The position numbers were made by a program, and so were the translations under genes. A stretch of DNA of 64,000 nt, from NCBI GenBank assembly GCA_023459275.1, contig JAEWVC010000012.1, positions 11,161 through 75,160 on the forward strand. Reading direction: 5' to 3'. The stretch is from Bacillota bacterium (GTDB lineage Bacteria; Bacillota; Clostridia; Christensenellales; Aristaeellaceae). This document shows positions 58,272-64,000 of the stretch, one piece after another. The first letter of the stretch is position 1; each line of letters starts with the position of its first letter. The notes beneath the pieces were generated by a model, which did not search any database, was not told the DNA's origin, and was given only the letters and a program-made list of their open reading frames with translations.

Positions 58272-58469
58272 ATGCAGGTGGAACTGCTTTTCAAAATCGC
58301 GGGCATAGGGATCATGGTATCGGTGATCAGCCAAATCCTTACTCGCACCGGGCGGGAGGATATGGCTATGCTCACTACGGTGGCAGGGCTGGTAATCGTG
58401 CTGCTGATGGTGGTGAATCTGGTGGCGGAGCTGTTTTCCAGCGTGAAGAGCATCTTTCAGCTGTACTGA
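58272..58469 (+). CDS. spoIIIAC: Stage III sporulation protein AC
   Basis: 65 aa, two membrane helices (LLFKIAGIGIMVSVISQIL and LTTVAGLVIVLLMVVNLVAE) separated by a TRTGREDMAM turn; the family is nearly always 65-68 aa. GAGGAAAGGGC lies upstream. Small inner-membrane component of the SpoIIIA complex, homologous to part of SpoIIIAD. Confidence 0.95.
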   Translation: MQVELLFKIAGIGIMVSVISQILTRTGREDMAMLTTVAGLVIVLLMVVNLVAELFSSVKSIFQLY

Positions 58470-58492
58470 ATACATCGTTGGAGCGTAAGCCT

Positions 58493-58879
58493 ATGGAGAT
58501 CCTGCAAATCGCCGGCCTTGGGGTGGCGGCGGCCCTGATGGCCATGGTGATCCGCGGCTCCAGGCCGGAGCTGGCATCGCTGCTGGCGATGGCGGCGGGC
58601 GCGCTATTGTTCTTTCTGGCGCTTAGCCGCCTGAAGGCCGTGGTGGCGGTGATGGAGCTGCTCCTTGACAAGGCGGGTCTTGCCCAGGAATACTTGAAGG
58701 TGCTGCTCAAGGTGGTGGGCATCGCCTACATCGCCGAGCTGGCAGCCCAGACCTGCCATGACGCGGGGGAGGATAGCCTGGCCGCCAAGGTGGAAATGGG
58801 GGGAAAGGTGCTGGTCCTGGCCATGGCGGCTCCCATCATCGTGGCCATTGTGGAGCTTACGCTGGAGGTGGTGCCGTGA
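58493..58879 (+). CDS. spoIIIAD: Stage III sporulation protein AD
   Basis: 128 aa from ATG 58493 (an upstream TTG lacks a ribosome site). MEILQIAGLGVAAALMAMVI, four helices, KVVGIAYIAELAAQTCHDAG and a C-terminal APIIVAIVELTLEVVP. Standard SpoIIIAD. Overlaps spoIIIAE by four bases. Confidence 0.95.
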   Translation: MEILQIAGLGVAAALMAMVIRGSRPELASLLAMAAGALLFFLALSRLKAVVAVMELLLDKAGLAQEYLKVLLKVVGIAYIAELAAQTCHDAGEDSLAAKVEMGGKVLVLAMAAPIIVAIVELTLEVVP

Positions 58880-60015
58880 AGCGGCTTGTATGGCTGCTCC
58901 TCGCGCTGCTGTTGATCGCCGTTCCCGCCCAGGCCGAAGAATTGCAGGAAACCCTGGAAAGTGTTTTGGATTCCCTGTCCATCCAGGAGTTTCAAAACGC
59001 CGTGAACGAAATGATGACGGAGCCCGTGGATATCAGGGACACCGTTTTGAAGCTTAGCCGGGGGGAACTTACGTGGGATTTTTCAAAACTTCTCCAGTCG
59101 CTGGCGGAAAGCCTGCTTTCCGCCCTGTCGGGAAGCATCTGGCGCATCACCAGGGTTTTGGCGCCCGCAGTGCTGTGCGCCATTTTGGCGCATATGCGGG
59201 GCGCTTTTTTCAGGGATCAGGTGGCGCAGATCAGCAGATACGTCTGCTTTCTGCTGGTGGCCATTTTCATGATCGGGGATCTGACGGAGCACATCGCCTT
59301 GGCGGAAAGGGCCATTGAGCTCACCTCCGGGATCATGCAGAACCTGTTCCCGCTGCTTTTGACGCTGCTGGCGGCTGTTGGCGGCACGGCCAGCGCGGCC
59401 TTCTTTCAGCCCGCGGTGGTGGCGGCCGGCGGCACCATGACCTCCCTGATCCGCCACGTCACCCTGCCCTTTGCCGTGGGTACGGCGGTGCTTACCATCC
59501 TGGACCACCTGAGCGAACGGCTGCATGTGGGCCGGCTGGCCTCCCTTTTCAAACAGATGGCCAACTGGACCCTGGGGGTGTCCTTTACCGTGTTCATTGG
59601 GGTGACCATGGTGCAGGGTCTTTCCGCGGCGGCGGTGGACGGGGTTTCCATCCGCACCGCCAAATATGCCATCGATAACTTTGTGCCCATTGTGGGCGGC
59701 ATGTTCGCCGATACCGTGGATACGCTGGTGGGCTGCTCCCTGCTGATCAAAAACGCGCTGGGCGTAACGGGGCTGATGATCCTTGCAGGCATCTGTGTGG
59801 GCCCCATGATCCAGGCGCTGTGCGCGGTGCTGGTGTATCGGCTGTCCGCGGCCATCCTGCAGCCCATGGCGGAGACAGCCGTTACGGACTGCCTCTACGA
59901 CTTTTCCAACGTTTTGATGCTGCTGTTCATCATCCAGCTTTCCATCAGCGCCATGTTCCTGCTTTTGATCGCCCAGATGCTGGTGGTGGGCAACCTGACG
60001 GTGATGCTGCGATAG
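58876..60015 (+). CDS. spoIIIAE: Stage III sporulation protein AE
   Basis: 379 aa from GTG. A signal peptide-like N-terminus (to PAQAEE) is followed by an extracytoplasmic region and six to seven membrane helices, with the family blocks AERAIELTSGIMQNLFPLLL, GVSIRTAKYAIDNFVPIVGG and FADTVDTLVGC. Largest membrane protein of the SpoIIIA channel. Length normal. Confidence 0.95.
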   Translation: MKRLVWLLLALLLIAVPAQAEELQETLESVLDSLSIQEFQNAVNEMMTEPVDIRDTVLKLSRGELTWDFSKLLQSLAESLLSALSGSIWRITRVLAPAVLCAILAHMRGAFFRDQVAQISRYVCFLLVAIFMIGDLTEHIALAERAIELTSGIMQNLFPLLLTLLAAVGGTASAAFFQPAVVAAGGTMTSLIRHVTLPFAVGTAVLTILDHLSERLHVGRLASLFKQMANWTLGVSFTVFIGVTMVQGLSAAAVDGVSIRTAKYAIDNFVPIVGGMFADTVDTLVGCSLLIKNALGVTGLMILAGICVGPMIQALCAVLVYRLSAAILQPMAETAVTDCLYDFSNVLMLLFIIQLSISAMFLLLIAQMLVVGNLTVMLR

Positions 60016-60025
60016 GAGGTAAGGC

Positions 60026-60541
60026 ATGAACGCATTCCTTCGGCAGATGGCGGTGCTGGGGATATTGACCGCCCTGGCGGAGCATTTGCTGCCGGAGGGC
60101 GGGCTTCAAAAGGCCGGGCGGCTGGTGATGGGGCTTTTGATGATGTTCACTATCCTCACTGCTATATTGAATCTCCTGAAGATGCCCTTGCCGGATGTCG
60201 CTGCGCTTTTCCGTTTCCAGCAGCAGGCGGAGCTTACCGCGCTGACCGAGCCGCAAAGCTACCGGGATGCCGTTTTGGAAAGCCTGCGAAGGCAGGTGCA
60301 GGATGCGGCGGAGCGGGCCGCCAAAAGCGCCGGGTATCCCGGCGTTACCGCCAGGGCGGAGCTTTCGCAAAACGGCGAGATTCTGGATATCCGCCTGGGC
60401 GTTCAGGCGGAGGACGTGCCGGCCTTCCAGGGGGAAACCGCGTCCCGCCTTAAGTACCAGGCGCTGATCAGCGGGGTGGCGGCGGCGCTGACCCTTAAGG
60501 AGGACCGGATTTTTCTGGAATCGGGAGGGACGGTACGGTGA
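60026..60541 (+). CDS. spoIIIAF: Stage III sporulation protein AF
   Basis: 171 aa after AGGAGGTAAGGC. Two N-terminal helices (AVLGILTALAEHLLP and RLVMGLLMMFTILTAIL), then a ring-building-motif-like domain (VTARAELSQNGEILDIRLGV). The ending GVAAALTLKEDRIFLESGG is typical. Overlaps spoIIIAG by one base. Confidence 0.92.
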   Translation: MNAFLRQMAVLGILTALAEHLLPEGGLQKAGRLVMGLLMMFTILTAILNLLKMPLPDVAALFRFQQQAELTALTEPQSYRDAVLESLRRQVQDAAERAAKSAGYPGVTARAELSQNGEILDIRLGVQAEDVPAFQGETASRLKYQALISGVAAALTLKEDRIFLESGGTVR

Positions 60542-60933
60542 TGACCCTCAAAACCCTTTGGGAAAAATGGAAGGAGAAAAAGCACGGCCAATGGCTGGTG
60601 CTGATCCTTCTGCTGGCGTTGTCCGGCGCGCTGCTCCTTGGGGACTTTGACCTGTCCGGCGGGCAAAGCGCTACGGAGAGGCATATCGCCCAGGTGCTCT
60701 CCGCCATGGAAGGGTGCGGGAAAGTGGAGATTTCCATCTATTATGGCCCTGAAACGCAGCAGGTGTGGGGAGAGACAACAAAAAGCACCCAGCCTGTCGG
60801 GGCTGTGGTGGTGGCGGAGGGCGCAAATAGGGTGGAGGTGCGGCTGATGCTGATACGGGCGGTGACAACGCTGCTGGGGCTTGACCAGCAGGCGGTGCAG
60901 GTTTTTCCCATGGGACCGCAAACGCTCAAGTAA
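60541..60933 (+). CDS. spoIIIAG: Stage III sporulation protein AG
   Basis: 130 aa from ATG 60541 (a GTG three bases earlier is possible). One TM helix (WLVLILLLALSGALLLG) and a ring-building domain: HIAQVLSAMEGCGKVEISIY, AVVVAEGANRVEVRLMLIRA. SpoIIIAG forms the large ring in the intermembrane space. It is somewhat shorter than the Bacillus protein, lacking part of the inserted beta-hairpin that builds the long barrel, as seen in other Clostridia-type sequences. Confidence 0.93.
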   Translation: MTLKTLWEKWKEKKHGQWLVLILLLALSGALLLGDFDLSGGQSATERHIAQVLSAMEGCGKVEISIYYGPETQQVWGETTKSTQPVGAVVVAEGANRVEVRLMLIRAVTTLLGLDQQAVQVFPMGPQTLK

Positions 60934-60945
60934 GGGGGAATACGC

Positions 60946-61470
60946 ATGTTCGCGTGGATCAAAAAGCACAGGAGCCTGATTTTCCTGTCCATCCTGCTGG
61001 TAACGCTGGCAGGCTCCTACCTGTGGAACCAATACCAGATGCAAAGCACCCGGATGGTGTCGCTGCCGCTTAGCAGGACCGATGCGGCTGCCGCGGTGCC
61101 CACGCCCGCCCTGACCAAAACGCCCCTTAGCGCCTACCAGGAAAAGCGGGAGGCGGCCAGGGCGGAGGATATGGCGGCTTTGACCGCGCTGGCTGCCAAT
61201 ACGGCGGTGGACCAGGCGGCAAGGGATCAGGCCCAGGAGGAACTCCAGGAGGTAATCAGGTGCCGGGAAAGCGAGCTGGCCATTGAGGGCGCTCTGATTG
61301 GCGCCGGATTATCCCCCTGCGCGGCGGTGGTGCAAAAAGGGGCTGTCACCGTTTTGGTGGGCAAAAAAGAACTGACACAGGCGGAGGCTAATCTTATTTT
61401 GACCCTCGCCGCCACCCATTCCGGGGAAAGCCTGGAAAACATACGCATCATGGCCGGGGAAGCGGTCTGA
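60946..61470 (+). CDS. spoIIIAH: Stage III sporulation protein AH
   Basis: 174 aa after GGGGGAATACGC. One TM helix (LIFLSILLVTLAGSYLW), a polar linker, then a ring-building domain with EAARAEDMAALTALAANTAV, EELQEVIRCRESELAIEGAL and a C-terminal ILTLAATHSGESLENIRIM. SpoIIIAH binds forespore SpoIIQ across the intermembrane space. Last gene of the operon. Confidence 0.93.
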   Translation: MFAWIKKHRSLIFLSILLVTLAGSYLWNQYQMQSTRMVSLPLSRTDAAAAVPTPALTKTPLSAYQEKREAARAEDMAALTALAANTAVDQAARDQAQEELQEVIRCRESELAIEGALIGAGLSPCAAVVQKGAVTVLVGKKELTQAEANLILTLAATHSGESLENIRIMAGEAV

Positions 61471-61483
61471 CGCAGGGTAATGT

Positions 61484-61507
61484 CCGCCTTCTTTGTAAAG
61501 AAGGCGG
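61484..61507 (+). terminator. Hairpin after spoIIIAH
   Basis: CCGCCTTCTTT and AAAGAAGGCGG form an 11-bp stem with a two-base loop. No T run follows, so termination is not certain. The rest of 61508-61795 contains a short GCAGCC/GGCTGC-type hairpin and nothing else I can support. Confidence 0.45.
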
Positions 61508-61795
61508 CAGGTGCAGCCTGACGGGGGCTGCCGGGGATTTGCCGCGCCCCGGGCGGAATATATTTACATTCCGGGCCGGCAGACCTAAGATGTTGTTACC
61601 AAATAGAGAATTTGGACAAGCGTCATATAAATCCGGAGAACACCTGCCCCGGCAAGGCGGCGTACACATCTTATCAAATATGATCCACTAGTCTTGGCAT
61701 ACAGATAGCCTTCTATATTGCATACTGCTTCTGCACTGGCAGCAAGCCGGTAGCAAAAGTAAAAAACGGCACTTCCGCTCCTTGATTTTTTGATA

Positions 61796-62323
61796 TCACT
61801 TCACCTTAATAAGCTCATTGACCGTAAGCGCGGCGCCGCGCTCCTTTTTACTGTCCTCGCCGATGTAATACTTTTGGGCGGCTGCAATGGCATCGCCCAG
61901 GAGGTCGGCCACAACGTCGACGGGATACCCAGCCTGATAGGTTAATGTACCAAAGGTGTGGCGCAGGTCATGGAGATGGGTTCCCGGCTTGGCCCCCACG
62001 GCCTTTGGGAAATTGCGGGCGGCAACGGTGGTGCTGTTGGGGGACGGATAACCGCCGCCTTCATCCGCGCAAATAAAGCCTTCCTCTATATACAGGTCGC
62101 CAAGCATCAGTTTTCCCTCAAGCTGGCGCTTGCTGTGCTTGTGCAGGGCGGCCAGCAGATCGGGTAGAATCTCCAGGTCGCGGACGGACCGTTTTGTCTT
62201 GGGCTTCTTGTAAGAGACCTTCCTTATATAGTGTTTCTTTTCCTCATCGTATTTTGGTTCTACGGCAATCTGCATGCGGATGTGGGCCGTAGTGCCATTG
62301 ATATCCTCCCATTTCACATACAT
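61796..62323 (-). pseudogene. C-terminal half of a tyrosine recombinase (phage-type integrase)
   Basis: The frame covers KWEDINGTTAHIRMQIAVEP through THLHDLRHTFGTLTYQAG (HxLRH box) and a final AQKYYIGED tyrosine. KWEDI normally follows the first catalytic arginine; here the frame begins just before it, at the junction with the preceding 81-aa gene, so the N-terminal arm-binding domain and Arg I are missing. Inactive on its own. It marks an old integration or excision event next to spoIIIA. Confidence 0.8.
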
Positions 62324-62559
62324 GATTCGTATGCTGCAATCGCATCAATCCCTGAGGGGAGCAGACTGAATCTTGGCTTTGCCGGCGGGAGTATGACCGT
62401 TGGATCCTGGAGGTCTGCAAAACCAGTGTATTCCACAGAAACCAGGCCATCATTCTTCATCCTGCAAAGGCATTCCCAGTGCTCGCCGCACAATTGATCG
62501 TCTTGAAATATTATCCCTACATATTCCTTTAATGTTCTGTAGTCAGCATCCGACAGCAT
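62314..62559 (-). CDS. Hypothetical element-type protein, 81 aa
   Basis: ATG with AAGGAGG seven bases upstream. It begins MLSDADYRTLKEYVGIIF, has two Cys (CGEHWECLC region), a KNDGLVSVEYTGF segment resembling a small winged helix wing, and ends GIDAIAAYESCM, overlapping the integrase remnant by 10 bases. Such small proteins accompany mobile-element integrases in Clostridia. No family named. It is intact, unlike its neighbour. Confidence 0.55.
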   Translation of the reverse strand: MLSDADYRTLKEYVGIIFQDDQLCGEHWECLCRMKNDGLVSVEYTGFADLQDPTVILPPAKPRFSLLPSGIDAIAAYESCM

Positions 62560-62894
62560 ATGGCATTCCTCCTTTTTCCCAAATCATACCATGAAAAAAA
62601 GAACATGCAAGAAGGCTCTGCCTGCACGCATGCCTGAAATGATACCACAGCATACGGCTTATTAATATATTGATCGTTTGTTTTGCCTGACGGGATACAT
62701 GGTCATGTGTAACCAAGGAAGTCACGTCAGGGAAGCTCGGCTTCGGTTTTTCCATGCCGGACAATCCACTAAGCCGAGCACAAAGCGCGGAGAGGCCGCC
62801 TTTTTTGGTTTGCCCCGCACCAACGCCGCCGCCGTACATACCATGGACAGTGTAAGCTCCCTTCACGGGGAGTAACCTATAAGGAGGCATGCCT
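62560..62894. other. Gene-free stretch before the Cys-rich gene
   Basis: About 335 bases. It holds a small GAAGC-TCG-GCTTC hairpin followed by GGTTTTT (62732-62750), possibly a weak terminator. The open frames on either strand lack ribosome sites. A TTAATATATTGATC AT-rich patch near 62660 could be promoter-like but lacks matching boxes. Confidence 0.4.
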
Positions 62895-63689
62895 ATGTCG
62901 TTCTACTCCTACAAGAACGCAAACCCCAGCTGCTGCCCCGGCACCATCTCCGGCAACGCGCTGGACGGCTTGCAGGAAAAGGTCTGCGTTCAGGTGAAGC
63001 GGGTCTATGACAGCTGCCTGCAGCAGGAGCAGTTGGATGATGAGGAGGTAACCATCACCAGCTATGCCCAAGTGGCAGGAAGCACCTGCGTGGTCAACCC
63101 CGCCTTCTGCCGGGAGAACCCGGAGACCATCCCGGCAACGTCGCCCCCCGTGGCACCCATCACCTTTGAAAGCTGCCGTTCCAACACGACAGTCGGCCGC
63201 ATCTGCAACCTGACCATCGACAGGCTGTGCGACCGCCCCTGCTTCGCCCGCGTCCGCGGCACCGTGGAAGTGCCTATCGACATCCTGTTTGTGGATAGCC
63301 GCTGCGTCGAGTATATCGGCAAGGCCGTGGTATGCGTGGACAAAGATGTGCTTCTCTCCCTGCCCGACGAGTCCATCGTCCCTTATGAACTGGAAAGCAT
63401 GGTCAGCGCCATCTGCGTATCAGGTACTTATGAAGGAAACAACGTGTTTGAGCTCACCATTTGCGTCACCATCGTTTTGAAGGTGCTGGCCAAGGTGGAG
63501 ATCCTGATTCCTTCCTACGGCTTCTGCCCCATCCCGCCCTGCGAAGAGTTTGCGGAAAATGTCTGTGATGAGTTCTTCAGCCTGCCGCTGTTCCCGCCCA
63601 TGTCGTTGTGCAACGATGGGACGACAAGCCCACAAAACTCCAACCTGCACGGCGGAATCTGCAACTGCCGCACCACAAGGCAGAGCTGA
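62895..63689 (+). CDS. Cys-rich hypothetical protein, possible spore-coat/exosporium component
   Basis: 264 aa; start ATG 62895 with AAGGAGG seven bases upstream (the ATG six bases earlier is too close). About 20 cysteines are spread along the chain (NPSCCPG, GRICNLTIDRLCDRPCFARV, GFCPIPPCEEFAENVC, GGICNCRT). A central beta-rich part (RVRGTVEVPIDILFVDSRC) resembles DUF3794-like repeats of spore proteins. No signal peptide. High Cys content without metal-type CxxC spacing suggests disulfide crosslinking, as in spore coats. Assignment is inference. Confidence 0.55.
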   Translation: MSFYSYKNANPSCCPGTISGNALDGLQEKVCVQVKRVYDSCLQQEQLDDEEVTITSYAQVAGSTCVVNPAFCRENPETIPATSPPVAPITFESCRSNTTVGRICNLTIDRLCDRPCFARVRGTVEVPIDILFVDSRCVEYIGKAVVCVDKDVLLSLPDESIVPYELESMVSAICVSGTYEGNNVFELTICVTIVLKVLAKVEILIPSYGFCPIPPCEEFAENVCDEFFSLPLFPPMSLCNDGTTSPQNSNLHGGICNCRTTRQS

Positions 63690-63828
63690 TGCCGGCCAAG
63701 GGATGCCTGAGGGCGTCCCTTCGGCATACATAAATACGGCGGGAGGCCGCCCCTTTCTATCTGAACGGCAGTAAAAACACACCATCAAAAGATCTGTTTT
63801 TTTTCGTCTTTTGACACTGAAAAAGGTG

Positions 63829-63857
63829 TTGACAAGCGATATGCGGTGTGTTAAACT
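63829..63857 (+). promoter_or_regulatory. Strong promoter of a likely rRNA operon
   Basis: Perfect TTGACA (63829-63834), 17-base spacer, TAAACT (63852-63857). A second TTGACA at 63811-63816 has no matching -10. Upstream T-rich sequence could act as an UP element. Confidence 0.6.
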
Positions 63858-64000
63858 AACAAACGTCGCCGCAAGCGGCGCCGGACCTTGAAAACGATAC
63901 AGAGTCTGAGAGGACTCAAGAGGAAGAGAGAAATCGACAGTCGATTCTGACAATGAGTTTACACTTTGTCGAGGGAAAGATCAGTAAGGGAACTTACTGA
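63858..64000 (+). other. Probable 5' leader of an rRNA operon, cut by the window end
   Basis: After the promoter comes GTCGCCGCAAGCGGCG (a short hairpin), then GGACCTTGAAAACGATACAG, a string typical of Clostridia rRNA leaders and spacers. Non-coding, pairing-rich sequence follows to the edge, including CGACAGTCG. The 16S start motif (GAGTTTGATC) has not been reached, so the identification is provisional. Confidence 0.5.

Noticed and set aside
59083..60027. 314-codon minus frame opposite spoIIIAE
   Set aside because: His/Gln/Gly-rich antisense composition of a GC-rich membrane-protein gene.
1..64000. CRISPR arrays, tRNA genes, complete IS elements or an origin of replication
   Set aside because: I saw no regularly spaced repeats, no cloverleaf-like sequence I could support, no intact transposase and no DnaA-box cluster. 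This was by eye, not by a program.

Overview
The window looks like a chromosomal segment of a Gram-positive, endospore-forming member of the Clostridia. The evidence is a complete spoIIIAA-AH operon, a gerABC-type germinant receptor operon, Gram-positive style AGGAGG ribosome sites, frequent TTG/GTG starts, and no outer-membrane gene set. Most of the sequence is GC-rich. One block (about 9.6-15.0 kb, the germination genes) is clearly AT-rich and uses different codons, which points to horizontal acquisition. I cannot name a species from the sequence.

Layout. Positions 1-9.5 kb are a decaying prophage. It keeps an ImmR/ImmA-like immunity pair with a divergent operator region, a BRO-like protein, a SprT-like metalloprotein, small regulators and a minus-strand run of SNF2 helicase > HNH > small terminase. 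The helicase gene is split by a second HNH gene, frameshifted at Walker A and truncated at a 33-bp direct repeat. Large terminase and structural genes are absent. Positions 9.6-15.0 kb hold gerA-gerB-gerC, a tiny two-helix gerD-like gene and a short gerA paralogue, behind a sigma-G-type promoter. Positions 15-20.7 kb are an accessory scrap zone. It has two diverged copies of a structured non-coding element (15691-15835 and 16872-17055), a degenerate gamma-glutamylcyclotransferase-fold protein, a Cys-rich four-helix copper protein, an IS-like relic, a secreted hydrolase and decayed gene pieces.

Positions 20.7-34 kb carry feoAB iron uptake, a terpene-cyclase-like toroid protein, and a two-component system facing a VTC / DUF4956 / beta-helix lipoprotein / phosphodiester glycosidase operon across 11-bp-phased repeats. 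An AmmeMemoRadiSam pair follows. Positions 34-38.7 kb are an arsenic island: arsR, permease, thioredoxin-fold protein, arsM and arsC, with two identical ATCGA-N6-TCGAT operators, convergent with a C_GCAxxG/half-permease operon. Positions 38.7-48.8 kb are a carbohydrate locus: an AraC regulator, a GH127-like enzyme with a GH2 start stub, a propeller-type ABC binding protein, two permeases, an HlyD-like adaptor and a MacB-like permease.

Positions 49-56.8 kb hold a CPBP protease, a VanY-like carboxypeptidase, a GMP-synthase paralogue that has lost its glutaminase triad, a dipeptidase, an ABC ATPase, a HemW-like radical SAM protein and an L,D-transpeptidase. Positions 56.8-61.5 kb are spoIIIA. 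The end carries a truncated integrase, a Cys-rich possible spore protein and, at the very edge, the promoter and leader of what looks like an rRNA operon running off the window.
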